Source: Siphonodentalium dalli (taxonomy: Eukaryota > Mollusca > Scaphopoda > Gadilida > Siphonodentaliidae). Taken from it: a stretch of DNA of 64,000 nt. The position numbers and the translations under genes were made by a program. Below, in pieces: positions 1-11,629 of this stretch. The notes under the pieces were generated by a model, which did not search any database, was not told the DNA's origin, and was given only the letters and a program-made list of their open reading frames with translations. The stretch is from positions 116,892,723-116,956,722 of the forward strand of contig CP136063.1 of the NCBI GenBank assembly GCA_032622095.1, written 5' to 3'. The first letter of the stretch is position 1. Every line of letters starts with the position of its first letter.

Positions 1-45
1 TAGAACAAAAAACCAAAACAAACATTTGAATGTGCCATTAAATAT

Positions 46-717
46 CCTCATAGTGGTGAACATCCATACAAAATTTCATTGAGATCCGAGCATTACTGTT
101 CAAGTTATGAGCTGAACAGACATCGGATGGACCAAACAGCCAACATTTCCAGATAAACAAAGATGAATAACTCTAGAATGGAAAAGCGGAACAAAACGAT
201 GGAACCCTCTTTTTAATGTCCTCATAGTAGTGAACATCCGTACCAAATCCCATTGAGATCCCAGTACAACTGTTGAAGTTACGACATGAACAGACACCAG
301 ACGAACCAAAAAGCCAACATTTCCAGATGAACAAAGATGTATAACTCTAGAATGGAAAATCCGAACAAAACGATGGAACCCTCTATTGAATGCCCTCATA
401 GTAGTGAACATCCATAAAAATTTCATTCAGATCCGAGCACTACTGCTCCAAGTTATGACATGAACAGACACCAGACGGACGAAAATTCCAACATTTCAAG
501 ATAAACAAAGATGAATAACTCTAGAATGGAAAATCCGAACAAAACGATGGAACCCTTTATTTAATGTCCTCACAATAGTGAACATCCATACCTAATTTCA
601 TTGAGATACGAGCACTACTGTTCCAAGTTATGACATGAACAGACATCGGACAGACGTACGGACGGTACGACAGGTGCAAAACAGTATACCCCCCTTTAAA
701 AAAAAAAACGGGGTATA
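46..717 (+). repeat. Pearl-like element: 174-bp tandem units, GACG tract and terminal hairpin
   Basis: Units begin with CCTCAYARTRGTGAACATCC at 46, 220, 394 and 568, an exact 174-bp spacing, giving about 3.7 copies. After the last unit comes a short GACAGACGTACGGACGG tract (about 648-665), then a stem-loop pairing ATACCCC (near 687) with GGGGTAT (near 711) across an A-run, then AATA. Tandem monomers plus an ACGG-type microsatellite plus a 3' hairpin is the layout of bivalve pearl/CgA-like non-autonomous elements, thought to be Helitron-related. The 5' part may lie before the window. The open frames inside the array are by-products of the repeat. Confidence 0.75.
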
Positions 718-1398
718 ATAATCATGAATCACCTATATAACATAGCCACGAACATGTTAACAAAAATACCCTTTGCTCCAAACATTTCAACCATAACACA
801 GGATTAAAGGTGGATTATCTCTTTGTAAACATGTATTATATAGTTACCGGGGTATAAAATATTAGATTTGAATCGAAGACTCCTGTCCGGAAATGCTTCT
901 ATCGATTAATATTCATTTTATTTCGAATATTTTCTGGTCTAAAAAGGTGTGTTTGTTCAGCTAACGAACAATAGTGGTTACTGTTAACAGAGACCAGAAA
1001 TTATATTGTGCAATTTTGTCACAAATAAACGTTAATTATACTCATTATCGCATATATCTGTGGAACAAAACAATACTAACAACCAATCTGTGACATTTGA
1101 CATTCGTTGCGTAGCCGTAGGAACAGCCCAGTGCTCTATATCGCAATACGGTCGCATCCGAATGGTCGGTTCTAAAAATAGTAACATAAATGGGCCCGAT
1201 TTAATATTCGAAATAAAATCAATATTAATTGATAGAAGCTTTTCCGGACAAAGGTCTTCAGTTCATATCTATTATTTTATACCCACGCAACTATTTAAAA
1301 TTTGTTATTTAAAGAGATAATCCATCTTTAAATGGAAACATGAAGTGTTTTATAGTAAATTTTCTTCAATTTTTGACTTATATAACCTTAATCTAAAT
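718..1398. other. AT-rich spacer, nothing recognised
   Basis: No exon with convincing splice sites, no inverted termini and no tandem structure were seen. An 86-codon frame at 1060-1320 has no recognisable domain and uses a non-ATG start. Confidence 0.5.
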
Positions 1399-1820
1399 AG
1401 GGACACACTAATAGTTGTAGTCCGAGTCCGAGCCCAGTAAAAGGTGTAGTTGGGATTTTCAATTTCGTTTATTGTCGTTAATATAATTCCAATAATGATG
1501 AGTTTGGTTTGTGGTAAGCTATATGCCAATTACAAATAAAAGAAATTAAAAAGATAATTTGTAAGTCTTATATTTCAACTTTTATCGACATTTTTCGTTC
1601 TCCAGCCCACTAAAAGTTGTAGTTGGAATCAGCCGAGCCAGCCGCCAAGTCGCTAATTAGGTGTTAATTGTTATAGTTAGGAATATGTTGGCGGCTCAAC
1701 TCAATGAATTTTTGAGTTCAGACAAGAGTGTTTGCAACATATAGTGAAATATACTCAAAGAAATATACCCCAGAGTTATATATGCAAGTAATGCAACAGC
1801 TGTTCAGTAAATGTATATAA

Positions 1821-1925
1821 ATATAAGGATTAACTGTCATGTGGACTGTTTTTACGGAGATGTAACCGTGAGGTAAGTGGTCATAACTTGTTTGTAAAAC
1901 CTCCACATGACAGTAAATCCTTATA
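1821..1925. mobile_element. Miniature foldback element, 105 bp
   Basis: The ends are ATATAAGGATTAACTGTCAT at 1821 and the near-perfect complement ending at 1925, leaving a loop of about 55 bp. It lies inside the left half of the larger 1399-3653 element. It may be a tiny MITE or simply a hairpin belonging to that element. Confidence 0.5.
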
Positions 1926-2089
1926 TATTACAATAGATACAACTAATTATACTGATGCCCAACTCACCTTGGGGTGAGTTACCGTTAGTGACACATGATG
2001 AACGTGTGTAGTTCCTTGGTAAACGTATCGGAAAACGAGGTAGACATCAGTAGGATTATGATCGTGTCGTGATGTAAATAATATATATA

Positions 2090-3160
2090 TCTATTATATA
2101 TTTTGGAAGATCTGTTTGTGTGTGTGGGGGTGTGTGTGTATGTGTGTTCGCGATGAACTCGATAACGGCCGAGCCGATTTCGATGAAACTTGGTATGTGG
2201 GGGTATTTTCGGCCGGGGGGGGTGGCATGGGCCTCTTAATTTGTCCGTGCGACGTGACCTTGACATCGGGTAATTTCAAGGTCAAACGCCCGAATATCAC
2301 GGGATTTCGATGAAACTTGGTACCGCTATTCTCAAAGTAATTGACCAGAAAAACGGGGTGATACCCCGGTCATAACCGCGGTGATACCGGTAATAAACGG
2401 TAGCGGTATCGAGACGGTCATGGCGTGGAGTTACGGTATTGGGCGATAATGATACCGTGGTCTTTTAGCGGGCACCGCATTAATTTTGTTGAATACCGCG
2501 GTGATTTTCATGGAACTCTTTTAGGGGAGGTATTTACTCACACATACTTGTTCGCGTTAACAAGCGGTATCAGTACCGCGGTATTGGAGGATACCGCGGT
2601 ATAGTACCGCCATATTAACGGGGTGACACCACGTTATTGGTGGTCAATTACTTTAAGTATAGCGGTATGTGGGGTTACCTTCGGCCGGGGAGTGGCATAA
2701 ACCTATTAATTTGCCCGTGCGACGTGACCTTGACATCGGGTCATTTCAAGGTCAAACGCCTGAATATCACGGGATTTCGATGAAACTTGGTATGTGGGGG
2801 TACTTTCATATGGGGAGTCTCATAAGCATATGCATTTGCCCGTGCGACGTGACCTTGCAATCGGGTCAATTCAAGGTCAAATCGCCAATTTTGATCGGAT
2901 TTCGACGAAATTTTATACATAGGGTTACTTTTGTCCACTGAGTGTTTTGGACGGGTCGAATCGTGACCCCGATCTGACCGTGACCTTCAACAAGATCAAT
3001 TCGAGGTCAAATCGGGTAAAACCGGATGGATTTCGACGGGAAAGTTTGTCGTGTACTTTTGTCCGGGCAGTGTTTTGAACTGGTCAAATCGTGACCCCAC
3101 TTGACCTTCAAAATGGACAATTCAAGGTCAAATCCCGGATGAAGTCGGGTCACCTTCTAG
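2090..3160 (+). mobile_element. Helitron-like non-autonomous element (subfamily 1)
   Basis: The left end begins TCTATTATATATTTTGG directly after an A (2089). The right end has a CCCG...CGGG stem-loop (3134-3149) followed by CACCTTCTAG and then a T at 3161. A 5' TC, a 3' hairpin and CTAG, and insertion between A and T are Helitron hallmarks. The interior has short GACCTTGA/TCAAGGTCA repeats and a GTGTGTTCGCGATGAACTCG segment shared with the elements at 47944 and 55485. No Rep/helicase frame is present. About 340 bp of the length is a nested MITE. Confidence 0.75.
2323..2665. mobile_element. TA-flanked MITE nested in the Helitron
   Basis: The 25-bp terminal inverted repeats (CCGCTATTCTCAAAGTAATT... 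at 2323, complement ending at 2665) match at 23 of 25 positions. TA occurs on both sides (2321-2322 and 2666-2667). Removing the insert restores the Helitron phrase ACTTGGTATGTGGGG, which occurs intact at about 2785 and 48035. A TA duplication suits Tc1/mariner-type mobilisation. The interior is rich in ACCGCGGTAT palindromes. Confidence 0.85.
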
Positions 3161-3758
3161 TTATTATATATATATATTAATATCACGTTTATTTCAGGTG
3201 TTATTAATGTTTTTCAAGTTCATCATTTCAGGTTTCATTTTCAGGGCCACACACTTTCTCCTAAAGAGTAATCTTTAAAATTGCTAAACCTTCATATATT
3301 GTTAAACAAAAGTCGTTGTTTGTTTTTATTCCCACTACTTGCCCATTGATCTTCATGTAACCCATGCACCACTGACTTAATCCAATTAGCACCTAATTAG
3401 CGACTCGGCGGCTGGCTCGGCTGATTCCAACTACAACTTTTAGTGGGCTGGATAACGAGAAATTTTGATAAAAGTTGAAATATAAGACTTACAAATTATC
3501 TTTTTATTTTCTTTTATTTGTAATTGGCATAGCTTACCACAAACCAAAACTCATCATTATTGGAATTATATTAAGGACAATAAACGAAATTGAAAATCCC
3601 AACTACACCTTTTACTGGCCTCGGACACGGACTACAACTTTTAGTGTGTCCCTCTGAATAAGAGTTGTTTCTTATAACTTAATCCCAGTATTAGCACAGT
3701 TACTGGACATAAAGTCCCAATAATATGGTTTTAATCGAGTTTATAAATCGGTATCCCT

Positions 3759-5306
3759 GAGGGCCCCTTCCCCCTCCCCCCTTGAGTCCGGAATCCAGTT
3801 TTAAAATGACGCTGGAATCCGGAATCCAGCTTCAAATTGACCCTGGAATCCGGAATCCAATTTAAGAAACAAATACCGATTTCACGTCCAGTTTACATGA
3901 TATTATAGATTAGGTTTGTGATACCCATAATATATGAGCAGGTCCCACATATAAAGTCACCCCCGTCTTGAACCCCGGTAGTGGAAACTTCACCAATGAG
4001 GTCCAGAGCAGTCTACATTGCGGCAGTTTACAAAATGTTAGGATAAGAGTAACAAAGGTATAGAATATGCGTCTAGACTTCCTTGGATTAACCGATCTTT
4101 ATCACATTCCCGGGTAAAAACTAATAAATTAAACGCTCTTTATATGGGCGTGATATATTGACCCAGAATTAATACCCCGATGTGATAACACATGTAAAAC
4201 CCTCGGGTGGACTCCAAACTCGAACCCAACCAGGTTGGTAACCTGCACCGGATCAGTAATCCCAGTAAAACCAGTTTGGACTTACCAATGCCCTCACATG
4301 GGGACACACATGGAAGGAAATCCCAACAAAAAAGGGGGACCCTATTCTATAGCGGAAATTGGCCGGCGGTCACCGAACACGTGGTCTCGACCTGCAGTCT
4401 GTGTTAGAAAACCCAAATACTAAATTAAGTTTAGAAAGTTGATACGTATCTTAAGCCACCACACATAAACCAACACCGAATGATGGATGGACAGATCAAT
4501 AACATAATGCGCACGCTCCACTAGAAAATTGGGGATTAATCGATGATTACATATTGATTTTGATATATAAATATATGCATGTAGCACGGGGGTTGGAGCT
4601 CCCGATAATATGTATATATCCACTGGTAGTCAAACAATACACATCTATGTATTTGCATGCGTGTATATGGCCGCTTGGGTCCCAGATAATAATATTAACA
4701 ATCATGCTTAACACATGCATGTAAACCGCCAAACAAACGCCATTTGAATTAATGTGTTTGATGATATAGCTAAGTGTCGGAGAGTAAACAGTTAAAAATA
4801 CATATAGCATTGTTGAAATCCACACACTATCCTGGCAAGGTTATATTGTTTTAACTATCCATCGGAGGTACCGTTGTTTATATGTTGATGGTAGCCCAAT
4901 ATAACATACATATTTTTGAATTGTGGGTTAAGTTTATGCCCACAGCACATTTTCACGGAAATATAATTGGCAGTCCATCATCCAAATTGTTTGCTATGTC
5001 TTTGGGGCAATTTTTGAGATATGTTGCCGCAAATAATGACCGGAAAGATAAAGAGCACCGTATACAAACGAATATATACGGACTAAGTCATATAAGAGTG
5101 TGCATCAGATTGGATCCCATATAAAATTCATGATATTATGATCTATTATGACCAAATGAGGAACCAAATCGCAATATTTCACCCGAAATGGAATCCGTTT
5201 ATATAAATACATGAATCCGGAATCCAGCTTAATTTGTGTCTTGAATCCGGCGTACGGGTCCAAAATGGGTCGAATCCGGCGTACGAAAAGGGGGGAAGGG
5301 GCCCTC
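3759..5306. mobile_element. Non-autonomous DNA transposon with GC-rich TIRs and 6-bp target duplication
   Basis: The two ends are a perfect 16-bp inverted repeat, GAGGGCCCCTTCCCCC and its complement. ATCCCT directly precedes (3753-3758) and follows (5307-5312) the element and is the apparent duplicated target. Both subterminal regions carry repeats of GAATCCGGAATCCAG (three on the left; two related pairs on the right). No transposase frame was recognised in the 1.55-kb interior. The superfamily is not assigned. Confidence 0.8.
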
Positions 5307-5312
5307 ATCCCT

Positions 5313-6399
5313 ATATAGAAGGCACTTAGTTCTAAACATGGACATAGCTGGATGTTCTCAGATGAGCAGGGCTCTTCATCTTGAAATTTCTAATTGCACA
5401 CCACTGACAAATCTCCAAACTCTTATCTTTTAAAGAAGACAACCATACCACAGTACTAAGTTCACAAAAATCCTTTTGCACATCCCTCTTAGGTTGAATT
5501 TTACAACTGGTATACCAGGCATGAAATTTTCAACTGTTTAAATTTTGATCGAAGTAGGGGGTAAAAACTCCACCCCCTCTACACTCTCTTCCCCATTGCC
5601 TTCAACATTGCCCCCACCCAGGCTGCCTAGAAATCAATATTCTTATTACAGTACCAAACATGATAGAGGAGAGTTAAATCTCTTATCTCTGCCCCTATAA
5701 GAACAAATGTGAATCCCCATCTATGAGATCCATTCATCTAGTAATATCAATATTCCCCCCAATATCCAATAGGGTATGATTTCACCTGGAAAGTGGTGGT
5801 TAAGTAAATAATATTGGAACAGCCAAGTCTGTATTTAGTGTGTCTGACCTTTGCAGAATGAGGTCCCCAAAAGGTGAATTTAATGACACTATTCCCCAAG
5901 GTGGAATAGCATCAACAAATTCACCCTCTGGGGACTTCATTTCCTAAAAATGACCCCATTTGAACAAATCTGAAGCCGGTCACCCAAGGCCCATCCGTAC
6001 CAAATACAAGTGCACCGCTGGGCGGAGGTAACGCCCCCGACTATACAATCAGAGAGGATTTTTCTTATTTTTGTGCAAATACTTATTAAATGGCACTTTG
6101 TAAAGTTATGTTATCAATATAGATTTTGATGAAAATCGGAACAGCTTAAGGTCAGAGAACCTGCTAAGTGTTTATATACAATGATGGTTTAAACCAAGGT
6201 ATTAATGAATATAGATTTGGATGAAAATTGAACAGCTTAGGTCAGAGAATGTACCAAGAATGTAGCCTACCAGGTAACATTTTGACCAAACTTGAGGCCT
6301 GGTCAGAACTTTCTTTTCTGAGCACAGAAACTTTCTGGTTAAGCGCTATAAAAATGCCACATGTTGTTCTATATTAGCTTCAAATTTGGTCTGGTGCCA
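5313..6399. other. Repeat remnants, no gene seen
   Basis: Positions 5840-5945 hold a fragment of the GAGGTCCCC family also seen at 9593-9951 and 52.7-53.9 kb; the segment folds on itself (GAGGTCCCC...GGGGACTTC). Positions 5950-6050 hold part of a pearl-like monomer containing CATTTGAACAAATCTGAA. The rest is unassigned AT-rich sequence. Confidence 0.5.
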
Positions 6400-7004
6400 C
6401 AAAAATAGAAGGAAAACTGAATTTTCTAAAGAAAAAAATGAATTTTTTAAGTCGAAAAAGAGTCATAACTCTCGCAAAAATTATCCGATTGAACCGAAAT
6501 TTTACCTTGACCTGTATTGCGATATTGGTAATACACAAAAAAAAGGGTTTTGCAAATAAACAATCCAAAATCAAGTTATCATCTGGAAACCAAAAAAAGT
6601 AGCAGAAAACCTGAATTTTCCAAGTCCAAAAAGGGGCGTAACTCTGGAAAAAATGGGCGGACGAAACCACGGCTATGGGGAAATCTTGTCCCCCCGGCTG
6701 GTCTATTGGCATACCAAAGATCAACTGAATTGAATTAGCGAAACCAAAGTTATGAGTTGAAACGTTCGTATGCCACAGAAAACTGAATTTTCTAAGTCCA
6801 AAAAGGGGCGTAACTCTGGAAAAAATGGGCGGACGAAACCGCAGTTATGGGGAAATCTTGTCCCCCCGGCTGGTCTATTAGCATACCAAAGATCAACTGA
6901 ATTGAGTTAGCGAAACCAAAGTTATGAGTTGAAACGTTCGGACGGACGGACGGACCGAGGGCTCCACTATATACCCCAAAATCTCCATCGGAGATCGGGG
7001 GCAT
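6400..7004 (+). repeat. Pearl-like element tail with 172-bp units and hairpin
   Basis: Monomers containing AAAAAGGGGCGTAACTCTGG start near 6611 and 6783 (172-bp spacing) and are almost identical, so the last duplication is recent. They are followed by GACGGACGGACGGAC (about 6940-6955) and a strong hairpin in which CCCC..ATCTCC pairs with GGAGAT..GGGG, then CATAAT. The same layout recurs at 47.4-47.9 kb. Confidence 0.7.
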
Positions 7005-7206
7005 AATAAGCTAATATAGGCTCAATGGTTCATGAGCAGAAATTATTTTAAGATTTACTATGGAGGGAAAGAGTTATTGCCCTAGCTTCGCACCTATTTG
7101 ATCTGATATTTGAACAAATCTGATTGTGAGTCACCTGACTATGCCACCCCCTCGAATATACAATGTAATATTTGTCAAATGTATCATGCATTAATATGTG
7201 TATATT

Positions 7207-9571
7207 CACACGGCACAATCGTTTCGACGATTCTACGACCAATTCCACGATTCTGCGGCTTGACAACCACGGTGCTGCGGCAATTTAACGATTCTGCGAC
7301 CAGGCTGATGCGATAAACACGAACAAAACATTAAGAAATGAATAATTCCAGAAATATAGACAGTTATGTACCACATATTATATTTCTATTAGGTACGGCG
7401 ATCTTCGATTCGATAATCGGTAGAGAGTTCAGCACTAGACAGTTAGCACAACAATACATAATCTTTGACACAAATAGACCAGTTGTTTTGGATTTACACA
7501 CATCTCTGTGTGAAATTCGTCTTTAGGGTTGAGAAAATATATATAATGTCCTATAAAATTGAGTGGAAACCAAATAATAACATAGCCATACGTCTTTGGT
7601 TGATTTTTCACAACTGATGTTAACCTCAGTTCTGTGATTGATGGCGCTGTGTCCATATTTGAAATTGAAATTTCATTAACTTGTGCTCACGAGAAGTCGT
7701 TTTCTAATGAATGTCACGCTCGCTATAGACATGAATACGCATATGAATCACACGACCTCAAGGCTACGAGATTAAGACTCTTTTATTTGGAGCCAGCTGT
7801 GGAAAATAAAGTAATGTCGAATCGTATATTGCTATACTGTACAGGTTTAATTTCCATATCTGTGCACCACACATTACATGATTTAAATTTTCCACCTATC
7901 CAACTTTCCTTCCGTCGGTCAGTACGCCTAACTAGCAGCCGACTCACAATGCCTCGGTATTTTCTTATGGCCAACATGTTTATTCTCAGTTGCGTTGTGG
8001 TATCGATGGTGGGGAATGGTCGCCTTCATGTTAGAAAACAACTCCACACATGAAACTTAATATTTTGTTTTGAGTATAATTCCATATTTTGACATCCAGG
8101 TATATATATCTATAAACGGTGAAAATGATATTCTATAATGATTTATTTATTTGTGATTAAAATCTAGTTATCTAAAATATAATTCCCTCGCTCAGTCAAG
8201 ATTTGCCTCCAGATATTACAATTCTATGACATTTATTTCCTATTAATTCTTAACTCATTTGAAGTATGCACACATCAGTTTACCCACTTAAAAATACTAC
8301 CGCAACAAAACACCCCATGTTAATAATATACCGGCAAGTTGGCGTCCGAACCGGGGGATCAGGGGTAGGGGGTCATAAATCAGCGTATGCATATAGGTTA
8401 TTTTTTTATTTTGGCTACTTTCGGGACCAACCAACCCAATGTTCTACTATTTTATGTAAGTATACGTTTTTACTGCAATTTTCTGGCATCCATCCCTTTT
8501 ATTTTTATTTTTTATAAAGTGTTGCTCATTACTTTCAGTTTCAGATAACCATAAAGAATTTTAACTAATACCTTCATACAAACACATTTATAAAAGTAAC
8601 TAAACGGTCAATAATTTTTCGAGGACATCTTTATATGTAGGGCCTACCCTGCCAATCAGAATATGACTAAAATAACTCATGTTATGGTAGGGTAAGTGGT
8701 GACTTTTTCGAATGAACAAGTCAACTTTACAAAAATTACAAAGCCGCTAGGTGCACCAAGAAGGAAAATGTTCAGGTACATGTAAATCGGGCATTTTGTC
8801 ATGTCTAAAAAATTAAAGAATGCTCGTTTAGCAACAAATCTCTTATGTGACTTGGTCTCTATACCTTCACATGTGGGGATCAGTAAATACACAGTACTGT
8901 ATTGAATCCAGGACATGTGCATTGTACAACGAAGGTACTGTTCCAAACATGTATTGATGCAGCATACATGGGCTTACACGCATAACTAAAGCTGTCCGAT
9001 CATACAGTGACAGATACGTCGTATACAAATGAAAATTACCGTTCAACGAGTCGCACAATCGTCGTTGTCATGGTCGAAGCGGGGCGTTGTCAAATAGTTG
9101 ACACTGTTACTGCATTTCTGTGTGTAGTTTAATCGAATATTGGGTCAACGGAGGTACGAATTTGACAAATAATACATTTATGCTTATCAAAGCTTACGTT
9201 GGATGTTAATTTTCGCACTGTTAATGTCCCCTTGTAGCCCAAGAAACGACTTTTTGCGATCGGTTCGCGGTTCGATCTGATTATCCAAACTTGACCGAGC
9301 CGATTGTGACTCGTTTTATGTATTGATCGCATCTTCGTATGTATTCCGTGAGTCAACCTGGTGGACCTGCAAAGTCTACTCTACACAATGCATACAAGAA
9401 GAAGCCCATTTTTATCGTCCCAATTCAGTAAAAGGCCCCATTATCTAAGTTTGTCATAAAATATCACGTATAATAAGGCCGCAGAATCGTTGAACTGCCG
9501 TAGCACCGTGGTTGTCAAGCCGCAGAATCGTGGAATTGGTCGTAGAATCGTCGAAACGATTGTGCCGTGTG
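7207..9571. mobile_element. Non-autonomous DNA transposon with ~95-bp TIRs
   Basis: Positions 7207-7301 and 9477-9571 are inverted copies with about four mismatches, starting CACACGGCACAATCGTTTCG. The arms contain internal CGATTCTRCG repeats. ATATT flanks both sides (7202-7206 and 9572-9576) as a likely 5-bp duplication; if the TIR begins with TCACACGG the duplication would instead be TAT. A 139-codon frame (7634-8053, plus) and a 75-codon frame (9129-9356, minus) inside have no recognisable domain, so no transposase is called. Confidence 0.75.
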
Positions 9572-9592
9572 ATATTGAAATAAAATATATAT

Positions 9593-9951
9593 ATAGCATC
9601 ACCGGATTCATCCTCAGTCTGATTAGGCCCCAACAGCCATGGGAAACATAGGAACAGATTGAAGTTCTACAGTTGAAGTTTGTAATGCACACCCATTGAG
9701 CACCTCAATTATGCATTTAATCTTCTGCAAATTAGGGAGACATAGAAACTGAACAGAAGGGAAAAAGTCAAAAAGTAACTAAAACAAAATTTCAATTTGA
9801 TACTTAAGATACTTCCCAGAAGATGATGCCTAAGCAGAATTAGGTCCCTGGAGTGTGTATTTGGTGATGCTAGCCTGCTGTACAGGGTAGCAACACTAAA
9901 TTCACCCTCTGGGGACCTCATTCTGCAAATGTAAGACACACTAAATTCAGG
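9593..9951 (-). repeat. Dispersed repeat of the GAGGTCCCC family
   Basis: This segment, from ATTCATCCTCAGTCTGATTA to CTCATTCTGCAAATGT, is closely matched at 53.40-53.87 kb, and in part at 52.9-53.2, 54.2-54.35 and 5.84-5.95 kb. It has no coding potential that I recognise. Its termini were not resolved, so the transposon type is unknown. Confidence 0.6.
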
Positions 9952-10044
9952 CAGTTTGTTTTAACAATGGGTAATGGGTAATTCCATCCCATATGCCAAC
10001 ATGGGATTGCATGTTTAGCCGATAGTAGGTGATGTATTACGTAT

Positions 10045-10470
10045 GTAGTAGTGATGGTTCGACCAATATCGGGTTATATTATGCTGAAACATGTCATAAG
10101 GCTACTACGAGATAACTCATAGTCGACAACTGGGATGGAATTAATCAGTGTTTCATCGCTGGTGCCACTACGAGTTATCTCGTAGGTAAATACAATTACG
10201 TTTTCAACGACTTAGATGGCGAGAGTGCTACACATGTACAAGCATATCGTGTATAAGACACGGTAAATGAATTTATATACAATCACCGGTACACTCTTCG
10301 TCTAAGACGTCGAAAACGTAATATTTATTTACCTACGAGATAACTCGTAGCTGGCACCAGCGATGACCACTGGTAAATTCCGTCCCAGGTGCCAACTACG
10401 AGTTATCTCGTAGTAGCTTTATATCATGTTTCAACATCATAAAACCAGATTTTGGTCGACTAAAATACTA
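10045..10470. mobile_element. Foldback element containing CTACGAG palindromes
   Basis: Two long arms (about 10052-10205 and 10310-10462) are inverted copies starting CGACCAAWATCKGGTT and running through a shared TACGTTTTCGACG-type inner end; the loop is about 110 bp. Each arm carries two copies of an 18-bp near-perfect palindrome of form CTACGAGWTAWCTCGTAG (10104, 10168, 10332, 10395). No coding frame is present. It is a MITE or foldback transposon. Confidence 0.7.
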
Positions 10471-11629
10471 TAAAACATGATGAATGAATTTATATATACA
10501 CACTGGTACACACATAGCCAGGGAAACAAACTTGTATGCACGATTAAACAAGCCACATTTATCCGCTTGTGCATGCACTTGATGTAGGGCTAGCTCGAGT
10601 TTCAGCAGCCTCTGACACTATATCTGAATTCTCCTACTGTCAAAATGTATCCAGTTATAAGTACGAGATGTGTAATAAACATAGAACTACAGCAGATAAT
10701 AGGATTTGTTAGAATTTAGACATTAGACCACTGAAGCAGGGCGCTCATTTCTAACTAATCTCGACATACATGTAAGTGTTGTTCTATTCACGTGCATGCC
10801 CCATCCCTCTAACAATGGGGTGTATTATCACTTTATGGCCAAAAGCTTCAAATGAAACCTGAACAATCTAGAGCTAACTGATTATTGATTTATGCAAAGA
10901 AAGCACTCTATGTTGTCCGGGAAATGTCTATTTGCACCTGTCTATCATGGGTCAGGGATGTACAGAAGAGGTCCTGGTGAGTTGGAGTGTCCTAGCAATA
11001 TTTCAAACTTCACCCCCCCCCATTGATCGGTATGTGGGAATCGTTGTATCTCAAGCCATTGTAATTATACATTTGCATTCAATCAATGGGGTCGTTGGGC
11101 ATGGATTGAAGCATAGACTGACATTGCTCTCGGTTTCTGTTGTTATTTATGTGGTATGAACACCACTACGAGTTAACTAGTAGTAGCAGCCCCCATGCAA
11201 CCGTGTACTACGAGTTAACTCGTAGTGGCAGTCAATGTGTTAATTTCTAGCAGTGTTGTTCACACAAGCGTCCAGATGACATATTATTCTAATATAGATT
11301 AATGACCTGTGTCTCTCTCTGTCTATCTGCAGAGATATATCTGCTTGTGGATAGAACAGGTATTAAAGTCGTAAGTTGGAGATGATATCGGTTGGAAGGG
11401 ATGTTGGTTGGGTGCAGGGTGGGGGTGGGGTCTGGACCATGTGGGAGGGGGATTGGTAATGGAATATTTCTGTAATTTCATTGAAGATTAAAGTTTCATA
11501 ACTCTGCAGATGGTATAATGGTGTAACTTTTTTCAAATTTTATAACATGTTTGAAAAATAATTTTTTTGTTTGTTAAATTGAGCAAGGTGAAAATTCCAA
11601 AAATCTGAATTTAAATTATTTTTTTTTTA
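10471..11629. other. Unassigned spacer
   Basis: Apart from the two palindromes at 11165-11226, only a repeat fragment at about 11395-11560 was recognised; it contains AAAGTTTCATAACTCTGCAG and is matched at 54.03-54.2 kb. No gene was seen. Confidence 0.45.
11165..11226. repeat. Paired CTACGAG palindromes outside the foldback element
   Basis: CTACGAGTTAACTAGTAG (11165) and CTACGAGTTAACTCGTAG (11209) repeat the palindrome of the foldback element about 700 bp away, here with a GTTAAC core. They may be a decayed or shorter relative. Confidence 0.5.

Larger units (their letters stand above)
1399..3653. mobile_element. DNA transposon-like element with 272-bp terminal inverted repeats
   Basis: Positions 1399-1670 are the inverted complement of 3382-3653 with few mismatches; the outer ends read AGGGACACACTAATAGTTG and its complement. 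Each arm holds three variants of a CACTAAAAGTTGTAGT motif (on the left near 1405, 1433 and 1606), which look like subterminal transposase-binding iterons. There is no transposase, so the element is non-autonomous. No clear target-site duplication was seen, so the superfamily is open. About half of the interior is later insertions: a Helitron-like element at 2090-3160, itself carrying a MITE. Confidence 0.8.

Noticed and set aside
100-426. A 108-codon open frame at the left edge
   Set aside because: It runs through the 174-bp tandem units and its peptide repeats with the same period, so it is a repeat by-product.
9255-9300. GGTTCGATCTG resembling a tRNA B box
   Set aside because: No A box or cloverleaf could be drawn around it.
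10104-10412. Regularly recurring palindromes resembling a CRISPR array
   Set aside because: Only four copies, alternating in orientation and symmetrical about a centre; they are parts of a foldback element in a eukaryotic genome.
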